Assembly: GCA_002989075.1 (NCBI GenBank)
Contig: PSQN01000013.1
Coordinates: forward strand, 468,379 to 532,378
From: Arthonia radiata
Lineage: Eukaryota; Ascomycota; Arthoniomycetes; Arthoniales; Arthoniaceae
Reading direction: 5' to 3'
DNA: 64,000 nucleotides
How positions within the stretch are numbered: the first letter of the stretch is position 1; every line of letters begins with the position of its first letter. The position numbers and the translations under genes were made by a program. The notes under the pieces were generated by a model. It ran no database searches and had not been told where the DNA came from. It was given only the letters and a program-made list of their open reading frames with translations. Shown one piece after another: positions 24,203 through 38,335 of this stretch.

Positions 24203-24653
24203 TGTAACGCCGGTCGCTGGGAGAACCGAACTAAGGCTCACTTGCCTTGTATGCTTGTCGACCTTGGTGGTAGTTGTCCTGTATGCTAAAGACTGAAAGG
24301 CAGAAGAGGCAAGATAGATTATAAAAGGTAAGAGAAGCTTAACTAGAGTAGATAGAAGATAAAGTACGTTACTTAAATATATTTAAGAAACTTATATTTA
24401 AAATATTAAGTTAATAGACTAAAGTCTATTCTAAGGTTAGCTATTAGTTTCGCTATATAGTTTAAAGTACAAAGGTATATTTCTTTATGTCTAACGGTCT
24501 CGATACTTTCTTTGTCGTATAGTTAGAATTCTATTGCGATATAGCAACGTTGCTAACGTTGCTATATTAGAGTCGTCGGATATACTGTATAATACTTTAA
24601 TAAGGCTGGCTGCGCTCAGTCCTGTACTAGTCTAACATAGTAAAATCGTAACA
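24203..24653 (-). repeat. Gypsy H left (3') LTR with perfect hairpin
   Basis: Reads TGTAACGCCGG...ATCGTAACA on the plus strand. At 24539-24567 it has a perfect hairpin with 13-bp arms (ATATAGCAACGTT and its complement) and a 3-base loop. Confidence 0.95.
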
Positions 24654-25380
24654 CAAGGTCTCCTCTTTAAGGTTAGTCGTTCTTAACGGTCCTAGAGACA
24701 TTAAAACTTTATTGTTCTTTTATAGTAGATTTAGTTTTGTAAGTCGTTATATCTAAAGTTAAGAAAGTTTTTAACGCTAATAAAGCGCTTGAGATTAATA
24801 CTGTTCTTACTAAAGTTTGTAGTTAAGAGATGCCTCTATATTTCTGCTACGCTTACCTAAATAAGAAGTATATTCTAAAGTCTGGGAAGGCATTGTGTTT
24901 TATATATACTCGTAACAAGAAGTTGTGTAACGTTCGTCTGTTGTTAGAGGATAGTTAGTTTCTATTCTACGTCTGTTTTTAGTATAAGTTTAACTTATTT
25001 TAGCTTAGAGTATTCGTTCTTAGTACTTATAAGTATTAGATGCTCTTTAGAGGCAGTGTAAGCGTTTAGCGGAAGAAAAGAAAGTTGTTCGTACGGCGAA
25101 AAGATAGCGCAAAGTTATTAAAGCGGCGGTTATAGATTTAAAGAAGAAGCTTAAAAGATTGTATATTTAAATATAGAATAAAATAGATTAAAATAATATA
25201 TTGTTCGAAGAAGAATGGCTGGCGGCTATGTTCGGTAATAATATTATAAATATACTAAGTAGCCTAAGTATAGATTTTTGTAATAATCTGTACTTAGAGT
25301 TAGGTAGTAGGCTACTAATATAGTAGGCTAGTTTGTTTGTAAGTAACCTAAGTACCGGCAAGGCGTACTAGATAGTAAAT
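24654..25380. other. Non-canonical stretch between chromodomain and 3' LTR of Gypsy H
   Basis: About 730 bp lie between the end of the chromodomain and the left LTR, longer than the usual short 3' untranslated part. On the plus strand, opposite to pol, 24780-25230 gives locally coherent coding-like text (for example KKYILKSGKALCFIYTRNKK near 24868) ending in a lysine/arginine-rich run near 25070-25130. It may be an antisense accessory frame or captured host sequence. It is part of a broken element and no product is proposed. Confidence 0.4.
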
Positions 25381-28300
25381 TAGAGTATTAGCGCTGCTAC
25401 GACTAATTAATATTTTAGTTTTAATATTGTTAAATAGTGTCTTTATAGTTAGTTAGATTTCGTTTCGGTTTCTATTAATTTTTGTGTTCGGAATATCCTT
25501 TCTACTTTATAAGATACTGTCGTTTGCCTCAGTATTGTTTATAAGCTCGAATCGTTTTAACCTTATACTTAGGTTCTTAATTGTTAGAAAGGATTTTTGG
25601 GTTAGATCGTTCTACTTCTCGAAAGTAGGCTAGTTTTAACAGTACTACGTAGAATACAGGATATATTTTTATTATCTTTAAGAGTTTAAGTTTAAATATT
25701 ATAGATCTTAATTACTGTAAGATTTTAAACGGTTCTATCTTAGTATAGTCGAGTTTTTTACTTAGTTTAATAGTTTTTAAGTTTCTTATAAGCAAGTAAG
25801 CTCTTCCCCTCTCTTTTATACTTATATTTGGGGTCGTTCTTAACTTATTATACTATTTTCTCGTTCGTTTAGTAATAAACTTGCTGTTAAACTTTAACTA
25901 CTAGTGCAGGTATTTTATGTTCGTAGCTATTCGCGTAGCTAATTTGTTCTCTGTAGTATTTTATAGTTATCTTCTTTAAAGAGGGTAATAGCTATATAAG
26001 GCGTAAAACAGAGTTGTCTTAGTTATATTGTTCTTTGTATTGTTGTACGCTGCTTTTGCTACTAGTAGTAAATATACTTAGTCGTTCTACTAGTAGTTAA
26101 TATATACCCAAAGATACTATTCTAGTATTTAATTTGTTTGTTCTGTCTGTCTGTCTGTTTATAGATAGAATAACGTTAATATTTTTTATTTTGTCTTTAG
26201 CTGTTGTATTAGAGATATTTAAAATCGTAAGACAAATTTTTAGTCTCTGTCTAAGACAATTTTTTGCGGTTAACTATAGTTTGCTAAGATAATTTAAAGG
26301 AATATATATACTAATTGTTCTAAATTGCTAGCTTCCTTGTAAGATACAAAGTATACGTATTTTATTAGTTTATCGTATATAACTAGAATAGCGTCGTATG
26401 CTACTTTTATAAGTAGATCCTTAAATATTAGTAACTTAATAATAAAGTCTAGTAAGACTATATATTATAGTCTCTCGGGTGTTTCTAGTAGTTGTAGCTT
26501 ACCGTATAGTAAATATCTTGGGTGCTTAGTTTTTGCGCATACGTCGCATTCTCGAATATAAATCTCGACGTAATATTAAATTTTTGGGATATAGTAGGTT
26601 CGTATAACCTTTTTAATAGTATTATCGATACTCTTGTGTCTCTTCGTTAGGTTATTGTAAAAGTTACTGATAATGTATCGGATTAGATTCCTTGAAACAT
26701 AGATTTTGTCTTAAAATTTATAATAGCCCTTATTATTTTTAGTTAGTTCTAGATATCGTTTCTTGTTTTTCTGTTAGATTTTAGAATCGTTTAGAATATC
26801 TAGAATTTAGCTGTTTAGTTCGATAATAAACTCTGTTATTATAGCTAATTAATTGTATCTAATCTCGTTATTATATTCTCGGAATATTGCGTGTTCGATA
26901 TGTTTCTTGTTATTAAGGTAATCTGGTTGTCGGCTTAAAGTATCGGCTTTATCGTTCTTAAAACCCTTTTTGTAGGTAATAATAAAGTTGTATAGAGCTA
27001 TAGTCTCTAACTATCTAACTTATTTACAGTTAAGTTTCTTTATTATTATAAAATAAGTTAGGTTTTTATAGTTTATATATATTATAATTATATAGTTTGC
27101 TTCTTTTAGATAAGCTCGTTATATTTTAAATGCTGCTATAATAGCTAAAAGCTTTTTATTGTAAATATTGTAGTTCTATTCTGTAGATAATATTTTTTTT
27201 GAGTAGAAAGCTACTGGTCTAAGCTTTTCTTCTTTATTGTTTTAACTTATATATACTCTAATTATATAGTCTAATGCGTCTATTTCTATAATAATCGGCA
27301 GGTTAGGGTTAAATATTACTAGTACGGATTCAATCTTAATAGCTTCTTTAAGCTCTTTAAATACTAATTGTTCTTTTTACGTCTAGAAAAATCCTATCGA
27401 TTGTTTTATCTATTAAGACAGCGGTACTATAATTCGGCTAAAATTAGATATCTATTGCCTATAGTAGTTAGTAAAACTAAGAAACTGTTGCAACTATTTT
27501 ATATTCTTTAATATAGGCTAAGTTAGAACGGATTAGATCTTTAAATCTTCTATTTAAAGACTGTGCTCGGTAATTATAAATCTAAGAAATTCGACGGATT
27601 GTTAATAAAACTAGGTTTTCTTAATATCGATTTGTAAATCGGTACGCGCTAATCTTTTTAATACCTTCTTAATATATTTTTTATATTCTTCTAGTATATA
27701 GCTGTATACTAGAATATCGTCTAAATAAGTAGTTATAAATATATTTAGATAATTACTAAGTGTATTGTTAATTAGTTTCTAAAATAATGCTAGTACGTTT
27801 ATTAGCTCAAAAGGTATAACGCAATACTCGAAAAGGTTGTGTCTAGTACAGAAGGCTGTTTTCTATTCTTTACCTTTCTTTATATAGATTAAGTTGTAGA
27901 CTTCTTATAGGTTAAACTTAGTAAACTATTGTATATTATACAATCGGTCTGTTATTTCGTCGATACGTAGTAAAGGGTATTAGTTCTTAATAGTTACTCT
28001 ATTTAATTGTCTATAATCTATATAAAGTCGTAGTTTACTATTCTTCTTTGGTATGAAGAGTATCGGGTATCCGGCTAGTAATGTTAATTTTTAGATAAAT
28101 CCTTTCTTAAGGTTCTTATTAAGATAGTCGCGGAGTGCTTAATTTTCTGCTTCTAATAGAGAGTATATTGGACCGAATATTGGCGTCTTGCCTTCTTATA
28201 AAGGTATCGTATAATCTTACGGTTTGTATTCTAGAAGAGCTGAGTTTAGCTTAGCTTCCTTAAATAGATATTAGAATTAATTATATTTCTCTGGTATCTT

Positions 28301-31041
28301 AGTAATTAACTAAGTACTTGTCGTTATATAGAATCGTTAACGTACAGTCGTCTCTTATTTATACTTGTGTATAGCTAGCTATAGACAAGATACTACGTTA
28401 GACTTCTCTTGTAGAATGTCTAAATGTCGGAGTATAGTAGTACTAACCTATATAAGTTCTTTATCGCGCTCCTTATCCTTACTACTAAAAATAGCTTATA
28501 AGGTATTTATTTTGTAGAACGACTCTCGTTTAGAGTGCTTGTATCTAGTAAAGAGGAGTTTCTTAGTTCTCTAATTTACTTCTAAATTATATTGTTGTAA
28601 CTAGAGTATACCTAGTACAGCGTAGTGCTGATTAATATCTATAATATTATAAGTAATTTCTTTCTAATAGTTTCTAATAGTTATACCTATTAGCGAAGTT
28701 TTGTAGTCGACTTTTTCCTCTGCCCCTTAAAATTTAGACAGTACGTAGAGTAATTTCTTCTTTTGTGTTTATATCTAATACTTCTTAACGTAGCGTATTA
28801 AGATAAAGTTGTCTATTGCGCCTAAGTCGATTATAATTTTAATATTTCTGTAGTTTATTGTTGCTCGAGTATATAGATATATTCTGTAGGCAGCCGAGCT
28901 TACGTAGAGCTAGACTTTTAGAGGGTCTAACCGTTAAACGGACCGATACTACTGCCCTTAAAGTAGTCGGTCTAGTCTTTTCTCTATTAATCGTATACGT
29001 TCTAGAGTATTTTAGGTATTAGAACCTATTGTCGGTTAATTTGCTATAAGAATTCCTATATAAGGTATTCTAGTACTGCTTTTATTATAACGTCTAGTTT
29101 ATTGTTTACGATCTCTACTTTAATTATACAATTATTGCTAGTTAAAACTCGTCGTATCTATAAGTTGTATATTGTTAGTTAAAAATATTAGTACTAACTA
29201 CGCAATTCTAGACCTTTAATAAGGTAGTCTACTAGTTATTATAAGCGTAAGTAAATATATCCCAAAATATCGTTAATTTCTCTATTAATACTTAACTTTC
29301 TATCGTAAAAGGCCAACTAACAAAGTCTCTATATTATTCCTTCCCAACGGATTAGAGTTTGCTCTTCTTAGTTAATATCGTCCTTAAGAGAGAATTCCGT
29401 ACCATTAGAATCTATATTTTTGTCTTTAAGTCGTTGTCTTGCCTATAACGCATCGTAGCTGCTATCTTACTTAGCTTCTACAGTCTGTTTATTCTTAGAT
29501 TCCCCTTAGATTTCTAAGTAAGATAACCTAGGTCGTCCTCGGGTAAGGTCTAGTTCTTGTATCGAACCTTATTTTAAAGATGTCGGTTTCTTTAGTTACT
29601 ATTTTAATTCTAATTTGTCGGATTTGTAAGTCGTATAATTATTATTATAGCATACAGTCTAAAATAGTATTTTATATAGTATAACGGTATCTTATATCTA
29701 CTACCTTAGAATAGTACGGTTAATGTTATTTCAGTTCTGTAGGTTTTATTGTTCCCTTTTTATTTATTGTTCCTTTGTTTTCTCTTATAACTTACTGTCT
29801 GTATCCTAGTTTTTATATAAGTTAAATAAGTTCTATTCGTAGTGCTTTTCGTTAAAAGAAACCTAGTGAGTGTCTTTTTAGTTACAGAAGGTATTCTAGT
29901 AAATATCCTTTTGCTTCTTAATTAGTCCGGTAACGTACTTATACTAGTTCTAGATAGTCTTCTATAGAAGACCTAATTCCTAAAGAGAACGTTCCTTAGT
30001 TAAGTTTATATATTAACGGTCGGAGAAGGCTACTAGCAATTCTATTGCCCTATCGCGACCGTTGTCTTTCTGAGTCTAAATAGTTATATTAAATTGTTGT
30101 CGTAGAAAATAGGGTTTCTAAAATTAATTGTTATGTCTATTTCTGCTAGTACTATTAAACTATTATTTTTTAAAATAGTATTCTTTAACTTAATGCTCTA
30201 GCTTTTTGTAATATAAGTATAGCTTGTTCTTTATTCTGTGTTCTCTTTCTTAGTTGTTTAGTTTTTCTCGAGGCTTTATAAAATCTAACTCTATTAGATC
30301 GCCTCGGTCTTATTATAAGTTTGCTCGATTCTTTGTTCTATAGAACCTATTAATAAGGTTACTCTTCTTTTCTATTTATCTTTTAAAGTTGCTGTTGTTG
30401 ATCTTCTTTGCTCGTTGTATAAAGTTGTTGAGATTATTAAACTTTTCTCTACGAATATAAATTATTTCCTTAATATAGTCTTTAAGTTCTTCGTAAAAGG
30501 TCTTAATAAGGGGTTTTTTGTTTTATTCTGTTTAATTAGTATACTGTATAAATTCGACGGCGTACCTGCTCGCTGGTCCTATCTACTTAAGGTTTTAAAG
30601 CTTTCTAATAGCGATGCGTCTAGCGTCGGTCTATTTAAAGATTTTGCGAAGCTTTCTCTAAAAGAAGGTGAAGCTAGCAAAGAACTTATCGGTATCCTCG
30701 CGCCTACTCTTTATTAGAGTAAATAAAAAATTGTCGAAGTAATACTTAACCTACTTATAGATATTTCTGTCTATATAAGAGGTAGCGAATAGAACTATAG
30801 TAGTGTCGTTCGAAAACTAGTCTTTATAAGTTTTAAAGTATATAGCTAGGCGTATTAAGAATAAAGTAACTTTAGAACGTTTATTTAAGAAGCTTTTTTC
30901 TATCTTAATATTAACGTCCGATATCTTACTTGTACTAACTATTCTGTTGGCTAATCTGTCTGCAGCATCGCGGCTATTGGGTACCGAAGTAGTAGATATA
31001 ACTAATCTACTTTCTCTACTTTCGTAGCAAGTCTATTAAAG

Positions 31042-31491
31042 TATAACGCTGGTTGCTGGGAGAACCGAACTAAGGCTTACTTGCCTTATATACTTATCGA
31101 CCTTAGTAGTAGTTATCCTATATACTAGAGACTAAAAGATAGAAGAGGCGAAATAGATTATAGAAGGTAAGAGAAGCTTAACTAAAGTAGATAGAAGATA
31201 AAGTACGTTACCTAAATATATTTAAGAAATTTGTCTTCAAATATTGAGTTAATAGACTAAAGTTTATTCTAAGGTCGGTTATTAGTTTAGCTATATAGTT
31301 TAAGGTATAAAGATATGTTTCTCTGTATTTAATAGTCTTAATACTTTCTTTGTCGCGTAGTTGGGATCCTATTGCAATATAGCGACGTTACTAACGTTGC
31401 TATATTGAAGTTATCGAGTATACTATATAATACTTTAATAAGGCTGGCTGCGCTCAGCTCTATACTAGCCTAATATAGTAAGATCGTAATA
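31042..31491 (-). repeat. Gypsy H right (5') LTR
   Basis: It matches the left LTR along its length and ends CGTAATA at 31491. The hairpin is kept at 31375-31407 with 15-bp arms and one mismatch (AATATAGCGACGTT against AACGTTGCTATATT). The left copy retains more C and G, so decay was uneven between the two LTRs. Confidence 0.95.
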
Positions 31492-34400
31492 CTTAGTTTA
31501 ATAAGCTTAGAGAGTTAAATTAGTTAATAACCTTAATAAAGCTAAGTAAATTTCTTTATAATACTATTGTAGATCTAGTAAACCGCTATACCTACGCTAC
31601 TATTAACTTCTTTAAATAGACTCTAAAAGATAGTACTACTATTATATAGATTTTTAAGCCTATAAATATACTTAAGAAAGAGCTATCTTAGCGCCTTACT
31701 AAGCTCTTATACTAAATATACTACTAAACCTATCTTCTAACGTATATTATAATGTACTTACTCTCTAACTATATTATAACTAATATAAATAATACTAAAA
31801 CCCTTTAAGAGTATATCTCTAGTATTAAAGAAGCCTAGAAGGTATCTTAGTTAACTATATAGTAGTAATAACCCTATTCTAACTATCTTTAGATAAACAA
31901 TAATAGTAACGCTTCTAGTAGCTAGTATTCTTATCTATCTTAGGCTCTAACTTCTTATATAGCTCTACGCCCTAATAATTAAACTCTATAAGTATAAAAT
32001 AACTTTAGTAGACTATACTACTACTATAAGAAGTCTAGCTACTAACTTAAGAATTACTCTAGTAATAATTAATATAGTAATTAGATAGGTATATTTCTCT
32101 AAGTATAAAGCTCTACTAATTAAACTACTATAGAGCCATCTAAGTAACTAGCCTCTATAACTCTAGAAGACTATCTAGAGAGATTATACTACTATATAGC
32201 TCTTAAGCTTATAGTACTAATATCTAATAGTAAGAAAGGGTTAAGACTCTACTTAATAGTAGCGCTAAGATTAATCTTATTTCTTAAATATTTATTAAGA
32301 AGAGCTAGTTACCTTCTATAGATATACCTCTTTCTTATATAAAGTACTTAGATTATAGTAAGCTCTAGGTATATAGTACTATAGACCTAGAAGTAAAAGC
32401 TATAGATAGTAATAGCATATCTTATTAGTAGAAGTAGACGTACTATAGTATAGACTTTATTAGCTATAACGTAGTACTAGAATATCTCTAGCTAGTAGTC
32501 TATAACCCTCTAATATCTTAGTTAGCTTAGTAATTCTCTTAGATAACTAGAAACTTATTAAAGTATATAATAATTCTTATAGTTAATAATTTCTACTTAA
32601 TACTAGAGTAGAATAATAATAATATATAGACTATATTTCTTATTAGTATTAATATAGATAAGTTTTCTATTAATAGTGTTTAGAATAAAAGTATTTGCCC
32701 TAATAATAATAATAGGTGTTCCTCTATCTAGAACCTTATTCTTAGAAATAACTTAGCTCTAAGAATAGAAGAGGTTCTTAAAGATAACTTAGCTTTAGAT
32801 TTACTTATAGATATATATAAAAAATCTACTTATATATTTTTTAAAGTTCTTACTAGTATCCTTCCTACTAATATATAGTAGAACTACGCTATTAAGTTAA
32901 CTAATTTTAACACTATACTGCCTTACTAATCTATTTACAACCTTTCTACTAAAAAACTTAAGATTCTCTATAAGTATATTAAAAAGGCTTTACTTAAAGA
33001 ATAGATATGCTACTTATAGAGCTTTACTAGCGCCTCTATTCTATTTATCTTTAAGTCTAATAGAACTATATAGTTAAATATTAACTATTATAGCCTAAAC
33101 TTAATAACTATTAAGAATTACTATTCTCTTTCCTTAATTAGTAAGATACTTAACTACTTATTTAAAGCTGAAGTATATATAAAGCTAGATCTTTATAAGA
33201 CTTACTATTATCTTTATATTTATAAAGATAATAAGTAGAAGACTATATTCTATATAAGATATAGTTACTTTAAATACTTAGTAATATCTTTTAGTCTAGC
33301 TAACGCCTCTATAACTTTTTAGTACTATATTCTTTAAGCTTTAGGCGGCCTCATAAATATAATTTATATTATATATCTTAATAATATTTTTATCTACTTA
33401 TTAGATTTAAAATCTTATAAGAAATATATTTACTTTATATTACAACGCCTTAATAAGTAGAGGCTATATACTAAGCTATATAAATATAATTTAATACTAA
33501 CTACATTAAGTTTCTTAGGTTTATTATCTTCTTAAAGGGCGTCTTTATAGATTCTAGAAGAGTAAAAACTATAGTAGAATAGCTAAAGCTCTAGACTAAT
33601 AGAGATATAATAGTATTTACTAGCTTTATAAACTTCTACTATAGGTTTATTTATTACTATTTAAAGATTATCGATCTACTACTTATAGTATTAAAAACAA
33701 CTCCTTTTATTCTTAACTAAGTAGTAAAGAATATATTTAAAAAGCTAAAAAGGCTTTTTAGAAAGTACTACTCCTTATATATTTTAATTCTTAAAAGAAG
33801 ATCTAATTATATATAGATATATTAAACTATACTATAGCCGCTATTCTTCTTTAAGAGGTTAAGTATATTAAAGGTAGAAAAGTCTCTAAGTATCTATATC
33901 TAGTTATATTCTTTTTAAAGAAGTTTTAAGATACTAAAGTTAGATATAATATATATAATAAGGAACTAATAGTAATCTATATAGCCTTTAAGTACTAGAG
34001 GTATTATTATAAAGAGGCTACTAACTCTATTCTAGTAGCAACTAACTATAATAAGCTTTAATACTTTATAACTATTAAATTATTAATATCTTATTAGGTC
34101 TACTAAGGCTAAAACTTTAGTAGTCTATAACTTTAAAATCTTATATTGCTCTTGTATAAAGAATAATATAGATATACTATTCTACTAACCTAACTACTAA
34201 AAGGAGTATATTAAAGAAGAAGTAGACCTAATACTACTAATATTATAGTAGAAGCTCTATATATCTCTAGTTAAAGCTATATTAAAGGCCTATATAATTA
34301 TAAAGCCTAACTAGAATAATAATTACTCTAAGCCCTTTAAGTCTCTAAAGAAGGGTATTCTTAGGTATACTATATCTTTAAGAACTAACTTAGATAACGG

Positions 34401-35899
34401 CTAAAAGAGCTCTTTAGAGTTATAGTTAGAGTAACTATAGTCTTATATTATAGTTGTAGTAAGTAGCTAAGTATAAGGATACTTTTATAGAAATGCTACC
34501 TAATTTACTTAATTTACTACTTAAATTATAGTAGAGAAATATCTATATTATAAGTAAGTAGTATCTAAAGAAGAAGACTTCTATAGAAGTAAGCTAGTAT
34601 ATAGACTATAAGTATCTATTATATAAGAGAAGATATATATATATATACTATATAGCGTTACTATCTATAATAAGGTTTTATAGTAGAATTATAATAATCT
34701 AGCTATAGGCTACTATACTGTTAACTAAACTATTAATATCTTAAGATATAAATATTAGTAGCTAGAACTAGTATCTAATATTAAGAACTATATTAAGATA
34801 TATAATATTTATTAGAGAATAAAGGTTAAAAGATATATACTAAATGTAGTATAGTATTATTTCTTAATAAACTTTATTATCGGCTTACTACCCTTTTAGT
34901 ACTATAATAATGTATATAATACTATTCTAATACTTATTAATAGGCTTAATAAGCTAGCTATATATATTCTAGTAACTAAGAATGTTAATATAATAAACCT
35001 TATAGATACTATTATATATACTCTAGTATTTAAAGTTAATATACCTAATAGTTTTATTATAGACTAAGAGTTAGTATTTATATTAAAGTACTAGACTAAC
35101 TTATACTTCTTTTTAAAGATAAGATATTAGCTTAGTACTATATTCTATCTTTAGACTAATAGCCAGACTAAATATATAAACTAGGAGTTAGAGATATATC
35201 TATAGATCTTTTATAACTATAAATAGAATAATTAGGTATTATATTAAAATAAGCTAAATTTACTTATAATTTAAAGAGATAGACGTTAATTAAGTACTTT
35301 CTTATTAAGACTATATATAGTACAGTTTCTAACTTTTTTAATAGTATTAAGGATCTTTTTAGAAATAGTATTATACTAAAGATCTCTAATATATATAATT
35401 AAGCTTAAGCGATAATAGAGCGGTAATAGAAGCTATAAAGAAACTTAGAGTACGTCTAGGTTATGTAAGTAGAATATTATAACTATAAGTTTATTAAGTA
35501 ATACTATTAAATTAGTAATCTAGTTATACTTAATAGTAAGTATATTAAGACGCGGTAGCTAAGTAAGAAGCTTAATAACTATAAGTTAGGCCCTTTTAAA
35601 GTAGTTAAGAAGATTAACTTTAGAACTTACCGCCTTAAGCTACTATTAAAATATCTTATTTACTCTATATTCTATATCTTTCTTCTTAAACTATATTACT
35701 TTTAGCTAAGTATATAACCTTCTTTAATTATTAAAATTAAGAGTAAGCTAGAGTATATAGTAAAATATATTCTTAATAAGAAGATTAAATATAAAAAGTA
35801 CTAATATCTAGTAAGATAGTAAGAATAGTTATAGAAGTATAACTAGTAGCTAGAGTAAAAGAATATAGAGAATCTTAAAGCTTTAGATATATAGAAAGT

Positions 35900-38124
35900 A
35901 GCTTAAAGTATAAAATAAGCTCTCTTATAGTATAATAACGTTTAGTAAGGTTAAATAAATAAAGAAGACTAATAAAGAATAGCCTATAAAGCTATATACT
36001 AGTAGTTCTTAGAACCTTAGAGAACTAAAAATATATATATAAATAATTAATTCTTTTATCTTTATCTATTTATAATATACTAAAAGTCTTATATTATATA
36101 TAGAAAATATATATAAGTTATAATAGCTTAAGTAATAAACAAAATTAATAAAAATATATGAATTTATAGTTATTTTAGCTTTACCTCTAATAGAATACTA
36201 ACGCTCTATACTATAAGAAGATATAACTTTTAGTAAAGTATACTTATATAAAGGCGTAGATACTTAAATATTAGAGTATAAACTACTAAAAGAATAAATT
36301 ATATATACAAAAAAATATATATAATAAGTAATAATATAAGATAAAATAAAGATTTACTATTAAGACCTATCTACGTACTACTGCCTCTCTAGCCTAATAT
36401 AGTATTTTTGATCTTATTCTTGAATAGCTAGTTAATTAGATAGTTAGAATACTCTAAGCTATCTAAATTAACCTATATATTTATATTATAGGTAAAATAA
36501 GTCTAATTATAGCGCTACTTAAGGTATTAGCGTATAGGCTATTTATATATAATATAGTAGTAAGAATATACTAGCTAAATATATATATAGTAATAATTAA
36601 TATAAATCTATAAACTACTAGATAAACTAGTATATTAGCGAGCTTAGATAAGTATATTTACTACCTATTAAAGAGGCTTTAGTACTAGAAAGTAGGTATT
36701 ATAATAGTAAGGTATATAATAAGATAAGACGCCTTACTAGATATAGTTATATAATAGAAAAGACTTATTAGTCTACTTATAGATATACTAGATATAAAGA
36801 TAATTAGTAATATTAAGTATATTCTATAAGCTCTGTAAAGTAGAGAAAGAATAGTAATATTAAGAAACGCTAGGAATAGAGAGGTTTACTAGTATAGAAC
36901 TTAAAGTAGATATTAAAGGTAGATAGACTAAAGGACTAGAAGTAATAAAGAGACCTTTAGAATAGTTATTATTACTATAGTTACTAGAACTAGGATTAAA
37001 AGAAGCTAGACTTTAATCTAAAATAGATAAGAAAGGTAAAGAAGTAGTAGATATTAAAGAGCACTATTAACTAGAAATAAAGAATAAAGAAGGTAAGATA
37101 GTAGAAGTTCTAGTTACTAAAGGTACGCTAAAAGCTAGTATAAAGGCTAGCGTATAAGAGTATAGTATTCTAGCTAGAGTATAGAAGGTACTAAACTAGT
37201 TAGATTATACTAAACTATAGGTAATAGAAGATAGAAAAGAAGAGTAACGTTACTACTTCTACTTAAAATTGTTATAACGGTACTAAACGACCTTAAATAA
37301 GTTAATTAGTAGTTATACTAGATAAGAAGGTAGTAGTAGTATAGACTTAAAGTATATATAACTATAATACTAAGAGTTTAGCTAAAAAGGCTCTATAAAC
37401 TCTAAGAATATATAAAAGTATTAATAAGTAAGAGCATTAAGTGTCTACTTATTAGTAAAGTTATTATATATAGATTAAGAAGAAGACATAATAGGCTAGC
37501 TTACTAAGTATTCTTTAGTATAAAAGAGACTAAAAAGACTAAAAAGTTAAAAGCTTATAATATAAAAAATAAAGAAAAGGAGAGAAAGAATTTGAAAAAA
37601 TATAAGCTCTTAAGCTAATTTAGCGTATAAATAGCTATATATATATTTATAGGTAATAATTTAAATTACTATATTCTAAGCTTAGTCTAGCTTATTAATA
37701 TCTAATATATAATAGTCTTATAGAGATAAAGTTTATTATTATATGGTAAAGTAACTCTATTACTATTATTAATAATAAATATAATAATAATAGTTACTAT
37801 TACTATAGTATATAGGCTCTTTACTAATATATATCTATACTATTCTATACTATAAATTTACGCTTAAAATAATACTATAGAATATATTTATATTAAACTT
37901 TTACTAACTATAAGTTGTATCTACTATATATTGCTATATTAAGAAGCTATCGCTCCTAATAAAGCCTACTAGCGCTAATCTAGTTACTAATAGAGTTAAG
38001 TAACTAGATACTATACTTAGTACTATTATCTAATATAGTAATTAGAGAGAACATTCTAGTAGTAATAATACTACTAGAAGAGATTTATTATTTAAATATA
38101 TATTTAAAGAGAACTGCTATATAG
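35900..38124. other. Extra 2.2-kb stretch between pol and right LTR of Gypsy I
   Basis: No Gag, Pol or envelope domain could be recognised here. The stretch includes a less AT-rich part at 36360-36420 and purine-rich parts at 36900-37560. Such 3' additions are known in some Gypsy lineages as extra frames or captured sequence. RIP decay prevents a decision, and a separate small insertion is also possible. Confidence 0.45.
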
Positions 38125-38335
38125 TTAATACCTAGCTTCTTAGAGCTTAGTTAGCTCTAAGAAAAGTTATAGTTTAGATACTATAGTAAGATGAGCTAAG
38201 TATCGTAGCTATAGTACTACCTTAAATATCTATACTAATAAACCTACTTACTTTACTTAAGTTTAGTATTAGCGGCGCTATTATAATATCTATAGACAGA
38301 TACTAAGTTAGTAGCCATATACTATATCTAGATCG

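Larger units (their letters stand above)
24203..31491 (-). mobile_element. Ty3/Gypsy chromodomain retrotransposon fossil H, full length
   Basis: A 7289-bp minus-strand Gypsy. LTRs lie at 24203-24653 (451 bp) and 31042-31491 (450 bp), flanked by a perfect TSD CTTAG (24198-24202 and 31492-31496). The order on the minus strand is Gag (about 31000-29300), protease region, reverse transcriptase (about 28260-27480, with [17 protein letters not shown]), RNase H (about 27450-26900), integrase (about 26820-25950, with YYVEIYIRECDVCAKTKH) and chromodomain (about 25570-25380, with GKRQYLIKWKGYSEHKN). A purine-rich tract lies by the left LTR (24654-24675 on the minus strand). It is structurally whole but broken by many RIP-type changes, less than Gypsies I and G. 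It sits inside Gag of Gypsy I, so it is younger. The frame at 30415-30717 on the plus strand is an antisense shadow. Confidence 0.95.

Noticed and set aside
30415-30717. 100-codon plus-strand open frame
   Set aside because: It lies antisense to the Gag region of Gypsy H, starts and ends without any gene context, and has no recognisable domain; it is a shadow.
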